Shown here one piece after another: positions 9,101 through 18,009 of a stretch of 39,096 bases of DNA. This DNA is from Chitinivorax tropicus. GTDB lineage: Bacteria > Pseudomonadota > Gammaproteobacteria > Burkholderiales > SCOH01. The position numbers and the translations under genes are program-made. Position 1 is the first letter of the stretch. Every line of letters begins with the position of its first letter. The stretch lies in assembly GCF_014202905.1 (NCBI RefSeq), contig NZ_JACHHY010000029.1, positions 1 to 39,096 on the forward strand. The letters run 5' to 3'. The notes beneath the pieces are model-generated. The model was not told where the DNA came from, did not search any database, and saw only the letters and a list, made by a program, of their open reading frames with translations.

Positions 9101-9201
9101 TTGAAATAGGACAACAAACCGGAAATGGCCACCGCGATGATGAAGAATTTGACCAGATCCTGATGTCTGAGCGCCCATTCGGAAAGATTGAGCTGTTTCA
9201 C
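6151..9201 (-). CDS. RND-family efflux pump inner-membrane permease
   Basis: A 1016-residue AcrB/MexB-superfamily proton antiporter, a normal length for the family. An N-terminal membrane helix (about 17-35) leads into the porter domain with WPGASARQIEEQVADKIE. A central cluster of helices follows, with the proton-relay pair Asp403-Asp404 in GLLVDDAIIAVEMM. A second periplasmic half and a terminal helix cluster ending LFLPALYAAWF complete the protein. The sequence style (AEDPAFTFRGM near the start) resembles the TriC-like branch rather than AcrB proper, so the substrates cannot be assigned. The start overlaps the stop of the membrane-fusion gene (ATGA), which indicates coupled translation. 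Confidence 0.93.
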   Translation of the reverse strand: MKQLNLSEWALRHQDLVKFFIIAVAISGLLSYFKLGQAEDPAFTFRGMVVSVAWPGASARQIEEQVADKIERKLQEIPGLDFIQSFSQAGQVQIFINLRDDVDPTRVADAWYQVRKKTSDIRHTLPEGMLGPFFNDEFGDTYGNVYAFTGKGFNYAELKTYVEDARDVLLKVPDVAKIKVIGAQSEKVFVQISPSKLSQLGIDPRLIIQTLQTQNAMAPAGDIQSHSDQVFLRVTGDFISEESIRDIGISALGRTFRLGDIAEVKRGFADPPEQRMRYNGQPALGLAISMQRGGNIIALGKHIDEALVGIKRNLPIGVEVHRVADQPKVVKESVNEFVQTLIEAIVIVLAVSFWSLGLRSGTVVAIAIPLVLAMVFLTMAIIGIDLQKISLGALIIALGLLVDDAIIAVEMMALKMEQGWDRFKAATFAYTSTAMPMLTGTLITVAGFLPVGLAKSAAGEYTFSMFAVVAIALVASWIVAVLFTPYIGYHLLKIKPQTGHDEHAVYQKPFYVRFRALVTWCVNHRKTVMLATALSFVAAVAGFGLVQQQFFPDSTRPEIVVDMWLKQGASYKATESEVARLEKMLKGDADIDNFATYMGAPTPRFVLVLDEPPPGTNYAQIIVTAKNREARERLMKKIEDIFNTQFPLVLGHATRLPNGPPVGYPVQFRVSGPDLVQIRQIADEVGKVVRANPYTRNVNLNWNDMTKALRLEIDQDKARALGVNSQQLSETLYALLNGIPVTQLREHDKQVDIVLRAKFEMPESLSALKDINVFTGNNQYVPLSQIAKLKYEAEEGGIWRRDRVPVITVRADIPDHVQAPTVTAMINPKLDALRAKLPAGYAITVGGAQESSSKSQASINAVMPLTVLSILTLLMLQLQSFSRTMLVLLTAPLGIVGVTISLLVADKPFGFVAMLGVIALAGMIMRNSVILVDQIQQDIAAGQHPWTAIIESAVRRFRPIMLTALAAILGMIPLWGNTFWGPMAISITGGLLVATLLTLLFLPALYAAWFKIQKPV

Positions 9202-10295
9202 GAGCGCTCCTCTTGCAGCAGCTTGACAGGCTGATTCTCGAACAGCAGCGTCGCCCCCGCTGTCACTACCCTGACGCCATTGGCCAAGCCACCTGTCACC
9301 ATGATGTCGTTGTCGATATATTTGCCGACCGTCACCGGCTGGGCTTTGACTTTCAGGGATTGATCATCGACCACCCAAACCATGGCCTGCTGGCCACGCT
9401 GAAATATCGCTGACAGCGGCAAGCGCACACCTTGCACTGCATCGGCACGCGCAATGATGACATTGGCGGTCATCCCCAGCCTGACGGCGTCATCAGGATT
9501 GAGCACCGACACCCTGGCCGCGTATGTCCGCGTTGCCGGATCGGCATCGGGTGCCAGCTCCCGCAGCTTGCCCTGATACTGCTTACCAGGTTCGGCCCAT
9601 AAGGTGATGGCCAGATTACCCGCCTGTTTCAGCTCATCGATTCGCGATTCTGGCACGCTGACTCGAACTTCCTTCTCATCCAGCCTGGCGACCCGGATGA
9701 TCGGCTGGCCCGGCGCCACCACTTGGCCTGCCTGAGCATCCACACCTGTCACCACGCCATCTTTGTCCGCTTTCAGCTCGCTGTAGCTGGCCTGATTGGT
9801 ATTGATATTGAACTGTGCACGGGCTTGATCATATCGCGATCGGGCAGCATCAAACAGCAACCGGCGCTGATCGAACTCCGCCGGGCTGATGAACTTCCGC
9901 TCCAGCAAGTGCGCATAGCGATCCAGGTCTGATTTGGCCTTGTCGAAATCGGCCTTGGCCGCCGCCAGCTGGGCTCGCATGGCCTGCACACCTAATTGCA
10001 GATCCTGCGGATCGATCCTGGCCAGAACCTGGCCAGCCTTCACCAGATCACCCACCTGCACCAACCGGGCGCTGATCTTGCCCCCCACCTGGAAGCCCAG
10101 CGGTGTCTCATAACGGGCACGGACTTCGCCTGAATAGCTGGCACCGTCATTCACCGTGCCAAGCCTCACCACCATGCTCTTGACCGGGCGAACCTGCTCC
10201 TGCTTTTCTTCCTGCTGCTCACAACCAGCCATGGCAACCACCACCACGGCAGCCAGCAGCGCACGCCGCCATTCACTGCCCTTCTGCATGCCCAT
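9198..10295 (-). CDS. RND efflux membrane-fusion lipoprotein (periplasmic adaptor)
   Basis: A 365-residue HlyD/AcrA-family adaptor. The N-terminus MGMQKGSEWRRALLAAVVVV ends in lipobox AMAGC with lipidated Cys25. The barrel-sandwich/lipoyl half (VGGKISARLVQVGDLVKAGQ...) is followed by a coiled-coil hairpin of about 60 residues rich in Ala/Lys/Asp/Arg. A second lipoyl half (GVVTGVDAQAGQVVAPGQPI) and a beta-barrel domain come next. It bridges the RND pump and the TolC-type channel. It lies 8 bases after tetR and overlaps the pump gene by 4 bases. Confidence 0.92.
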   Translation of the reverse strand: MGMQKGSEWRRALLAAVVVVAMAGCEQQEEKQEQVRPVKSMVVRLGTVNDGASYSGEVRARYETPLGFQVGGKISARLVQVGDLVKAGQVLARIDPQDLQLGVQAMRAQLAAAKADFDKAKSDLDRYAHLLERKFISPAEFDQRRLLFDAARSRYDQARAQFNINTNQASYSELKADKDGVVTGVDAQAGQVVAPGQPIIRVARLDEKEVRVSVPESRIDELKQAGNLAITLWAEPGKQYQGKLRELAPDADPATRTYAARVSVLNPDDAVRLGMTANVIIARADAVQGVRLPLSAIFQRGQQAMVWVVDDQSLKVKAQPVTVGKYIDNDIMVTGGLANGVRVVTAGATLLFENQPVKLLQEERS

Positions 10296-10303
10296 CTCCT
10301 TGC

Positions 10304-10942
10304 CTAATCAATTCTTTGGCAAAGCCCGCATTTGAGCAGGCTGAGGTAACTGTCGAGAAAACGGTCGTCATCGATGGATTCATTGATACACACCCCCAAC
10401 GAATGCTGCCAGATCATGGCCATCATGATCGGCGCGATCACAACCCGCATGGTGTAGTCTATGTCCATCGGGCGGAACTCACCGCGCTTCACACCGTATT
10501 CCAATGTATACATAACCAGATTCTGCCCCCGGTGGACAACCTCGTCATGGTAATACTTCGCCACATCGGGGAAATTGCCTGCTTCTGCCATGACCAGCTT
10601 GGCAATCCCAGCCAGCTTGGTTTTCGCGATGGCTTGCCAGCTGAATCGAACCACTTCTTCCAGCAAGGCTGTGGCCGGGCCGTTGAAATCCCGCACCAGC
10701 GCCTCACCGACCTCGATGCGAGGTAGCAGGCCCTCACGGATCACCGCCTTGAACAGCTCTTCTTTGCTTGCGAAATACAGATAGGGCGTACCACGGGTCA
10801 CCCCGGCACGTTTTGCGATATCTTCGATCTTGGTCGCGGCAAAACCACGCTCGACAAACAAATCAAGCGCGGCTTCAATGATTTCACTGGGGCGGGTTTG
10901 CTTACGTCGAGACCAGCGACCAGTTGCCGGTTCTTGAGTCAT
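10304..10942 (-). CDS. TetR/AcrR-family transcriptional repressor
   Basis: A 212-residue regulator. The N-terminal TetR DNA-binding domain spans about 18-65: EIIEAALDLFVERGFAATKI, then EDIAKRAGVTRGTPYLYFAS with the HTH. The C-terminal ligand domain is helical, and its family pattern (FRPMDIDYTMRVVIAPIM) is common in drug-responsive AcrR types. It is the first gene of the efflux operon, so it represses its own operon if it binds the palindrome 23 bases upstream. The inducing ligand is unknown. Confidence 0.9.
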   Translation of the reverse strand: MTQEPATGRWSRRKQTRPSEIIEAALDLFVERGFAATKIEDIAKRAGVTRGTPYLYFASKEELFKAVIREGLLPRIEVGEALVRDFNGPATALLEEVVRFSWQAIAKTKLAGIAKLVMAEAGNFPDVAKYYHDEVVHRGQNLVMYTLEYGVKRGEFRPMDIDYTMRVVIAPIMMAMIWQHSLGVCINESIDDDRFLDSYLSLLKCGLCQRID

Positions 10943-10964
10943 ATTCGCATGCGCACATTAAATA

Positions 10965-10982
10965 TAAATGAACGTTCATTTA
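10965..10982 (-). promoter_or_regulatory. Palindromic operator of the tetR-efflux operon
   Basis: TAAATGAACGTTCATTTA is a perfect 18-bp palindrome 23-40 bases upstream of the tetR ATG and just downstream of the predicted -10. This is the classic size and place for a TetR-family dimer site that blocks transcription initiation or early elongation. Confidence 0.8.
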
Positions 10983-10996
10983 GCAATTTGATTTGC

Positions 10997-11025
10997 AATG
11001 TATTCATAAAGTAAAGTGCTGTCAA
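10997..11025 (-). promoter_or_regulatory. Sigma-70 promoter of the tetR-efflux operon
   Basis: On the minus strand, TTGACA (11020-11025, perfect consensus) is followed after 17 bases by TACATT (10997-11002, 4 of 6). Transcription should start near 10990, placing the operator palindrome at about +8 to +26. Confidence 0.7.
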
Positions 11026-11307
11026 TGCCGCAACAGCGCAGCTTGCAGGAAAATGCCAGACAAAGGGCACCAGCCACCTTCGTACCATTCCTGCTGATAT
11101 TCTAGATTCTGCCATCCGCCTATGCAGAATCAGCCATGGTGGCCTTATCCCAGCCTGACGATGCAAGCTGTAATTTTTACATCTACCTGCCCATTCACAC
11201 ACAAACTTGGCGTGTAAAATGGCTGGTTTCAGCCGTTGAACCGGCTATTGGAGGCCCCCGCCAGCCCGTGCCCGCATGTATGTCTGCAGCAAGCGATCGC
11301 CGGGTGA

Positions 11308-12279
<972 letters not shown>

Positions 12280-12450
12280 GCGCACAGGGACGGTTTCATC
12301 ACTTCTCAGGTATGCCATCAGCTATAACAAAAGGGTGGAGTGGATGTACACTGTGTCGGTGTAAACCGCTCCAGGCTCCATCCACCAGACACAACCGTGT
12401 GCACGACCTTGCCAGTGCGCGCATGGCGGCATCCAGAGGAGAAGAAGACG

Positions 12451-12882
12451 ATGAAAACGGCACGTCAGCTGCTGCAGGAAAAGACGCATCAGGTTATTTT
12501 CTCGGTCACGCCTGACGCCACGGTCTATAACGCCTTGCAATTGATGGCGGAAAAAGACATCGGCGCCTTGTTGATCATGGAGCATGACAAGCTGGTCGGC
12601 ATCTTTTCCGAACGTGACTACGCCCGTAAGGTGGTTTTACAGGGCAAGGCCTCCGCCTCGACGCCGATTCGCGACATCATGACCGCCAAGGTGCTTTGCG
12701 CCAAGCCGGACAACACCATTGAGGAATGCATGGCCATCATGTCCGAAAAGCGCTTCCGGCATCTACCGGTGGCAGATGGCGAGAAGGTATTGGGCGTGCT
12801 GTCGATCACCGATCTGGTCAGGGCACAGATTGCGGAGCAGGAATTCGTGATCCAGCAATTGGCTCATTACATCTACCAGTAA
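12451..12882 (+). CDS. CBS-domain pair protein
   Basis: A 143-residue stand-alone Bateman module with two CBS motifs: residues about 14-62 (VTPDATVYNALQLMAEKDIGALLIM...GIFSERDYARKV) and about 76-126 (IMTAKVLCAKPDNTIEECMAIMSEKRFRHLPV...GVLSITDLVRA). Such proteins bind adenosine nucleotides as energy or redox sensors; the partner is unknown. The start at 12451 is chosen over an upstream in-frame extension because GAGGAGAAG sits directly before this ATG and the protein then begins as its family does. It is closed by a strong terminator at 12907. Confidence 0.9.
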   Translation: MKTARQLLQEKTHQVIFSVTPDATVYNALQLMAEKDIGALLIMEHDKLVGIFSERDYARKVVLQGKASASTPIRDIMTAKVLCAKPDNTIEECMAIMSEKRFRHLPVADGEKVLGVLSITDLVRAQIAEQEFVIQQLAHYIYQ

Positions 12883-12906
12883 ACTGCCACACCGAGGTCT
12901 TGTCAT

Positions 12907-12945
12907 AACGACAGATGCGGCCCGCCCTGCGGGCCGTTGTCGTTT
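12907..12945 (+). terminator. Intrinsic terminator after the CBS-domain gene
   Basis: Two-part hairpin: outer stem AACGACA / TGTCGTT (907-913 and 938-944) and inner stem CGGCCCGC / GCGGGCCG (918-925 and 929-936), with a 3-base loop and three T residues at the end. It starts 24 bases after the stop codon. Confidence 0.75.
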
Positions 12946-13020
12946 GCAAAGGCGGGGCATCGAGGATGGAACCGACCTCTACCCTGCCCTGATCGCCGCT
13001 ACCCACCTCAGGAGTCCGTC

Positions 13021-13671
13021 TTGTCCGTTTCGCCCGTCTGGATCTTCGATCTCGACAATACCCTACACCATGCCGACGCCCAGGTATTCCCTGCCATCAA
13101 TCAGGCCATGACACACTACATGATGCAGACATTGGCTCTTGACGAGGCCGAGGCCAACCATCTGCGGCAGCACTACTGGCATCGATATGGCGCGACCTTG
13201 CATGGTCTGATCCGTCATCATCAGATCTCGCCGGATCATTTCCTGCTGCATACCCATCGCTTTGACAGCCTGCCTGACATGCTGCACTGGGACCCTGCCC
13301 TGAAAACCGTTCTGGCAGCCCTGCCTGGCCGTAAATTACTGTTTACCAACGGGCCGTTTGCCTATGCGCAAGCTGTGCTTGCAGAGCTGGGCATTGCTCG
13401 CTTTTTCTGCGATGTGATTGCTACCGAGCACGTCGGCTATCGCGCCAAACCCGATCCCGCCGCGTTCCGCGCCGCGCTGCAACGCCATCGGCTACCCGCC
13501 AGGCGCTGTATCATGGTTGAGGACTCATTACCCAACCTGCGCACTGCGAAGCGCCTGGGGATGCACACCGTCTGGTTGAGCCCGCAAGCACGCCGCCCCG
13601 CAGTGGTCGATTGGCGTATCGACTCATTGATCGACCTGCTCCGCCTGCCAGTGGTATCACGCTGCAAATGA
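13021..13671 (+). CDS. HAD-family pyrimidine 5'-nucleotidase-like hydrolase
   Basis: A 216-residue haloacid dehalogenase-fold phosphatase. Motif I is WIFDLDNTLH (Asp10 nucleophile, Asp12 acid/base), motif II LLFTNGPF, motif III Lys in YRAKPDP, and motif IV MVEDSLPN. An all-helical cap lies between motifs I and II. The pattern DLDNTL...FTNG matches the SDT1/YjjG-type pyrimidine nucleotidase subfamily; the real substrate is not shown. The start is taken as TTG at 13021 because AGGAG lies 8 bases upstream and the motif then falls at residue 10. A longer ATG frame would run into the upstream terminator. Confidence 0.85.
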   Translation: MSVSPVWIFDLDNTLHHADAQVFPAINQAMTHYMMQTLALDEAEANHLRQHYWHRYGATLHGLIRHHQISPDHFLLHTHRFDSLPDMLHWDPALKTVLAALPGRKLLFTNGPFAYAQAVLAELGIARFFCDVIATEHVGYRAKPDPAAFRAALQRHRLPARRCIMVEDSLPNLRTAKRLGMHTVWLSPQARRPAVVDWRIDSLIDLLRLPVVSRCK

Positions 13672-13708
13672 TGGTAAAAGCACCCTGTCCGCTTGAAAGA
13701 TTGTCATT

Positions 13709-14317
13709 ATGTTGATCCGTAAACTCTTCAAATTCGAGAACGCCCATATTGTCCGCAATTGCAGCTCAGACCGCTGTCGGCGCTCGATCCATGGCCACAG
13801 CTACAAGGTGGAGCTGCTATTGGAAGCCCACGCACTGGACAACGGCCAGATGGTTTACGATTTCGGGCTGATGAAAGGCACCATTCGTGATGTGATCGAT
13901 GCTTTCGACCACGCGATCGCCTTCTGGGACAAGGATGACCCGGTCTATATCGACTACTGCAAGCAGTTTTCCGCCCGCTGGATCAGCATCCCGGTTTCGC
14001 CCTCCGCAGAACAGTTCTCGCGGCTGTTTTTCGTGCTGGTCGATGCCATCATGCGTAACACCGTGATGCGCAATGGCGAGCCGGACGATGTCAAATTGCA
14101 CTCGGTAATCGTGCACGAGACTGAAACCGGCTATGCCCAAGCCTTTCGCGACGATGCTTTCAACCTGCGGATGGGTGAGATCAGACTGGCTGATATCGTG
14201 TTTTCAGATCAGGTCAAACAGGAATGGGGCAACCCGGCCATGTATGAACAATTATTGGCAGGGGAGCGCTTCATCAACCCCGAGGTGGCCTTGCAGGTGA
14301 ATGTAGCCGAGGAGTAA
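13709..14317 (+). CDS. 6-carboxytetrahydropterin synthase (QueD/PTPS)-like protein
   Basis: A 202-residue T-fold protein. The zinc-binding His set is present: FENAH (His13) and IHGHSY (His28, His30). A DAFDHAIAFW segment carries the second catalytic His region, PSAEQF matches the PTSE motif, and VHETETGYA the substrate-binding Glu. The possible catalytic Cys23 lies five residues before His28, not four as in Escherichia coli QueD. The protein is about 80 residues longer than QueD because of an insertion and a C-terminal extension. It may make a queuosine precursor or act on another pterin. It is 37 bases after the HAD gene and may be co-transcribed. Confidence 0.78.
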   Translation: MLIRKLFKFENAHIVRNCSSDRCRRSIHGHSYKVELLLEAHALDNGQMVYDFGLMKGTIRDVIDAFDHAIAFWDKDDPVYIDYCKQFSARWISIPVSPSAEQFSRLFFVLVDAIMRNTVMRNGEPDDVKLHSVIVHETETGYAQAFRDDAFNLRMGEIRLADIVFSDQVKQEWGNPAMYEQLLAGERFINPEVALQVNVAEE

Positions 14318-14383
14318 GGCCCGTCTCGATGGGTGGTGTCAGCATGGCGCCGTCGGGTGAATGATGCAACGCACCCATCAAGC

Positions 14384-15508
14384 CTATAACCAGCGTGGAT
14401 GATGATGCCGCGAGTAGTGCCAGACGAACCCCGCCAGAAACACCAACAGCAGCCACGGCCATAGATCCGCCATCACGTGTGACATGCCGTTGAAGTTGGT
14501 CAATTGCACATTGGGTTTGCGGAACAGCGCCAGTGCCGCGCCCGCGCTGGCTTTCAACGGCCATAGCCAATCCACCGCCAGGCTGGTCAACACCGCCAGT
14601 GCGCAGGTCAAAGCGCGGGGCACCAGCACTAATTTCAACAGGATGGGCAGCAGCACCATCGCCGCCAGCAAACCACTCACCGTCCGCCAGTTCAGCCATT
14701 GGAACAGGGCAAAGGGTTTGAGCAGCATGCCCGCCATGGCCAATTTGATGACCAAGGCCACCGCGATGATGGACAGCATGATGATCGGCCAAAACCGTCG
14801 GTGCTGCACCAGCAGTGATACCAGCAAGCCGATGATCAGCAGGTTCAACATGGCATCACCCGCCTCCAGCAGCTGCAGAAACAGGCTGGGATCAGCCAAG
14901 GGGGATTGGAATGGCTGTGGCAGGCCAACAGGCCGGAACACCACCCCAAACAGCGGAATGGCCGGGTCCAATTGGGTCAGAAACCAGCTGAGCAACAGCA
15001 CCAGACCGAAATCCGCCCAACCGCCCTCCACAAACCAATGATGTCGCAGCAGATTGAACCGACGCATGATGGTGCGAGAGCCGATCCCCCATGCCATCCA
15101 CGCCCCGATGATCGTACCCAGGGTATTGTGGTAGATGTCCAGATTGGACGGCACACGCGTGGGCAGGAACATCTGAAGTGACTCGACCAGGAAACTCAGG
15201 CACGCCCCCAGTATGATGGCCAGCAAAAACGCCCAGAACGCAGCCAAACGACTGCGCAACAGGCTGAACAAAGCCCCCCCCAATGGTATGTAGGCCAATA
15301 CATTCAGGGCATCATCCACATGCGAGTGGTAATAAGGGGTGGGGTAGCTCAGGAAGGCCCACAATGGCGAAACCGGCCAACGCCAACTGGAAAAGGGGTA
15401 CAGACTGATCAGCAGAATGATCAGTGCATAGATCCACGAAACGTGGCGTGACAGATATGAACGCGGCGCCTCTCGGGCCAGTAGCGCAATTGGCGTTTGC
15501 CAGGGCAT
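14384..15508 (-). CDS. VanZ-family polytopic membrane protein
   Basis: A 374-residue integral membrane protein with about nine to ten hydrophobic segments. Residues about 25-155 match the VanZ-like domain: LAYIPLGGALFSLL, the acidic SFLVESLQMFLPTRVPSNLDIYHN loop and TLGTIIGAWMAW. The C-terminal half adds more helices. The VanZ name comes from teicoplanin resistance, but most members have no proven role. The start has only a weak Shine-Dalgarno. It lies 90 bases after the binding-protein gene on the same strand and may share its transcript. Confidence 0.82.
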   Translation of the reverse strand: MPWQTPIALLAREAPRSYLSRHVSWIYALIILLISLYPFSSWRWPVSPLWAFLSYPTPYYHSHVDDALNVLAYIPLGGALFSLLRSRLAAFWAFLLAIILGACLSFLVESLQMFLPTRVPSNLDIYHNTLGTIIGAWMAWGIGSRTIMRRFNLLRHHWFVEGGWADFGLVLLLSWFLTQLDPAIPLFGVVFRPVGLPQPFQSPLADPSLFLQLLEAGDAMLNLLIIGLLVSLLVQHRRFWPIIMLSIIAVALVIKLAMAGMLLKPFALFQWLNWRTVSGLLAAMVLLPILLKLVLVPRALTCALAVLTSLAVDWLWPLKASAGAALALFRKPNVQLTNFNGMSHVMADLWPWLLLVFLAGFVWHYSRHHHPRWL

Positions 15509-15598
15509 GAATACAGGCTTCGTTGCTGGCCGCCCTTGATAGACCTGTCAGGGCAGCCACTCACTCGAACACATACACCTGTGAATACACAGGTAGAC

Positions 15599-16654
15599 TC
15601 AACGGGATACCACTTCAGCCCATAGTGCATTCATCAGGCGACGGGTTTTCGGCTCCAGTGGCATCAACGCTTCGAGCTTACCGGAAGCCGTCTTGTCTGG
15701 AAAGATGACCACGTTGCGTTGTATCTCCGGGGCGACATACGGCAGGGCCGCCCGATTGGGGTTGCCCGCGCCGACCAGGTTCGTCAACTCCGCACTGTTT
15801 TTGCCATCGAGCATGAAGTTGATGAATTTATAGGCCAGATCCGCACGCGGTGCGTCCTTCAATATCACCATGCTGTCCATGGCCCAGCTGGCACCCTCTT
15901 TCGGCAGTGACGCTTTGATACGTGTACCGACCGTGCCACCTTGTGTATCGGCCAGGAAGAAGTCGTTCGAATACCCCAATGCCAGCCAGATCTTGCCGTT
16001 GGCAAGCCGGTTGGCGTAGTTATATGAGTCAAACCCTGCCCAAAAAGGCTTGGCACGCAGAATCAACTGCTGCGCCTCCTTCCAGTGTCGCTCGTCTTCA
16101 GTGTTGGTTGAGTATCCCAGATAATGCAGCGCCGCACCGAACACCTCCCGCGCATCATCCAACACCGACACCTTGCCTCGCAGCTTTTCCAGTTTGGCAG
16201 GCTCAAAAATCACTGCCCAGGAGTCAACCGATATGCCCAATTCCGCCAGACGGACTTCGTTGTAACCCACCACCGTGGTGGTATATGAATAGGGCACGGA
16301 GTAGCGGTTGGTAGAATCGAACGAGCGACCCAGATATTCTGGCGAGAGATTGTTGAAATTGGGCATCTGCCGGCGATCCAGTTGTTGTAACAGCCCTTTG
16401 CGGATCAACTCTGGCACGGCATAGTCACTGGGCACCAACACATCGTAAACTGGCCCTCGGGCGGCCAGTTTGATCTGCATTTCATCCATGCCAGCATAGA
16501 AATCCTGAATGACCTTGCATTTGCAGGACTCTTCAAAGCGCTTGATGGTTTTGGGCGCTATGTAATTGTTCCAGTTGTACAGGTGGAGCGTATCCGCCGC
16601 CATACCACGCCCAGCCAGAAAATAAACCAACACCGCGATCCAGAGTCGTATCAT
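15599..16654 (-). CDS. PotD/PotF-type periplasmic polyamine-binding protein (orphan)
   Basis: A 351-residue type 2 periplasmic binding protein. A signal peptide of about 19 residues (ending GRGMA) is followed by DTLHLYNWNNYIAPKTIKRFEE, the standard opening of spermidine/putrescine binding proteins. YDVLVPSDYAVPELIRKGLLQQLD and NRYSVPYSYTTTVVGYN follow. Two cysteines close together (ESCKCK, about 43-45) are unusual. No ABC permease or ATPase genes adjoin, so it either uses a transporter encoded elsewhere or acts as a sensor. The family suits spermidine or putrescine, but the ligand is not proven. Confidence 0.85.
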   Translation of the reverse strand: MIRLWIAVLVYFLAGRGMAADTLHLYNWNNYIAPKTIKRFEESCKCKVIQDFYAGMDEMQIKLAARGPVYDVLVPSDYAVPELIRKGLLQQLDRRQMPNFNNLSPEYLGRSFDSTNRYSVPYSYTTTVVGYNEVRLAELGISVDSWAVIFEPAKLEKLRGKVSVLDDAREVFGAALHYLGYSTNTEDERHWKEAQQLILRAKPFWAGFDSYNYANRLANGKIWLALGYSNDFFLADTQGGTVGTRIKASLPKEGASWAMDSMVILKDAPRADLAYKFINFMLDGKNSAELTNLVGAGNPNRAALPYVAPEIQRNVVIFPDKTASGKLEALMPLEPKTRRLMNALWAEVVSR

Positions 16655-16817
16655 CAGGTAGCCTTGCAGAAAGGGGATGGGGGAACGTGTCAGCCAGACT
16701 GCGGATCGTTATGTGTTTTCGTCCGCAAGAGTGAGATTGTAAGACCATTTCGCCACCGTCACGAGCGTGGCATCAACATTTCTTTCCCACACGGTTGCGC
16801 TGGCTGACCAGACCACC

Positions 16818-17636
16818 CTATTGACCACCCCGCACCGCTTGCGCCTTGTCATACCATTCCTGGGCCAGCTTGGTATCGATCTGCTCGCCAAGCTCACCAT
16901 GTTCATAGATGGCACCCAGGCGCTCCATCGCCAGCTCATTGCCAGCCTCGGCAGCTCTTCGATACCACTTGAGCGCATTCAACGCGCTCTGCGGGACACC
17001 CCATCCCTTATCATAGAACTCACCCAGGTTATACATGGCCAGCGGCAGGCCCTTATCAGCGGCAATGGTGTACCACCTCAGGGCCTCGCCGTAGTTCTGT
17101 TGCACCCCTTGGCCTTCTTGATACATACCACCCACGTTGTTGATGGCCATCAGGTCGCCCTGCGCAGCGGCTTTCTTGAAGGCATCCAAGGCCCGGGTGA
17201 AGTCTTGCCGAGCGCCCTGCCCTGTATAGTACATATAGCCGACATTGGTCAACGCAGCCGCATTACCCTGATCAGCCGATTTTCTGAACCATTCGAATGC
17301 TTTTTCCAGATCTTGTGGCACACCATTGCCCACTCGGTATAACCAACCCAGACTCTGTTGTGCTTCGGCATCGCCTTGTTCCGCCGATTGCTTGAACCAC
17401 CCTGCCGCCTGGGTGGGGTCTGTTTTGACGCCCTGGCCCTGCAAATACATATATCCGAGGTATTTCTGGGCTTGCTGATCCCCCTTTTTCGCCAGGCTGC
17501 GGAACTCCTTCAGCGCCACATCATATTTTTGTGCCCGATATGCCTTCAGTCCTGACTCAAGATCAGCCCAGGCTGGCATGGCCAACCCAACACACCATAG
17601 CCAACAGACGACTTGCCTTACCCAATGCCTACTCAT
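16818..17636 (-). CDS. Secreted Sel1-repeat (TPR-like) protein
   Basis: A 272-residue protein with a signal peptide (MSRHWVRQVVCWLWCVGLAMPAWA, cleavage before Asp25) followed by about six Sel1-like repeats of 36 residues, e.g. YLGYMYLQGQGVKTDPTQAA and SLGWLYRVGNGVPQDLEKA. Sel1 solenoids act as protein-binding scaffolds in the periplasm or envelope. The start at 17636 is chosen because AGGAAGG precedes it and it opens on a clear signal peptide; an in-frame ATG 24 codons upstream has no support. The binding partner is unknown. Confidence 0.88.
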   Translation of the reverse strand: MSRHWVRQVVCWLWCVGLAMPAWADLESGLKAYRAQKYDVALKEFRSLAKKGDQQAQKYLGYMYLQGQGVKTDPTQAAGWFKQSAEQGDAEAQQSLGWLYRVGNGVPQDLEKAFEWFRKSADQGNAAALTNVGYMYYTGQGARQDFTRALDAFKKAAAQGDLMAINNVGGMYQEGQGVQQNYGEALRWYTIAADKGLPLAMYNLGEFYDKGWGVPQSALNALKWYRRAAEAGNELAMERLGAIYEHGELGEQIDTKLAQEWYDKAQAVRGGQ

Positions 17637-18009
17637 ACCGATACCTTCCTGATATTCGACAACATTGATACAGCACCAGCAGGTTCGGCGGACATCGCTT
17701 CTTGGCACGGGCCATGAAGCCGTGACGACGGAACCCCAATCCCATCATCATATTAAAGCCTTTTCGGGCATGCCGTGCATGTCAAAATGCAAGTATATGA
17801 ATATGGAATGGAAAACAACTGCGACCAAACAGAGCCCTGGTCAGGCCATCCGCCCTGACATGATCACAAACGCCGCGCTGGTGGCGACGCGGACAATACC
17901 AGCTGTTATTTACATGAATGGGTCAAGGCCGCAGTCAATCAGCTGCGCGAACCTGGCAACCAATCGATCGGGAAAGGTGGGCAAAATCCAACACGAGGTG
18001 AGCGGCGAC
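17637..18009. other. Intergenic region, Sel1 gene / ubiB
   Basis: A 373-base gap between two leftward genes. I see a small hairpin (GTCAGG 17840-17845 / CCTGAC 17854-17859) without a T tract, and a TTGACA on the minus strand near 17778-17783 that lacks a well-spaced -10. There is no convincing gene. The plus-strand open frame across it is low-complexity in codon use and resembles nothing. Confidence 0.45.

Noticed and set aside
10939..11202. 87-codon minus-strand frame overlapping the tetR start
   Set aside because: It spans the tetR promoter and operator, has no Shine-Dalgarno, and its product resembles nothing.
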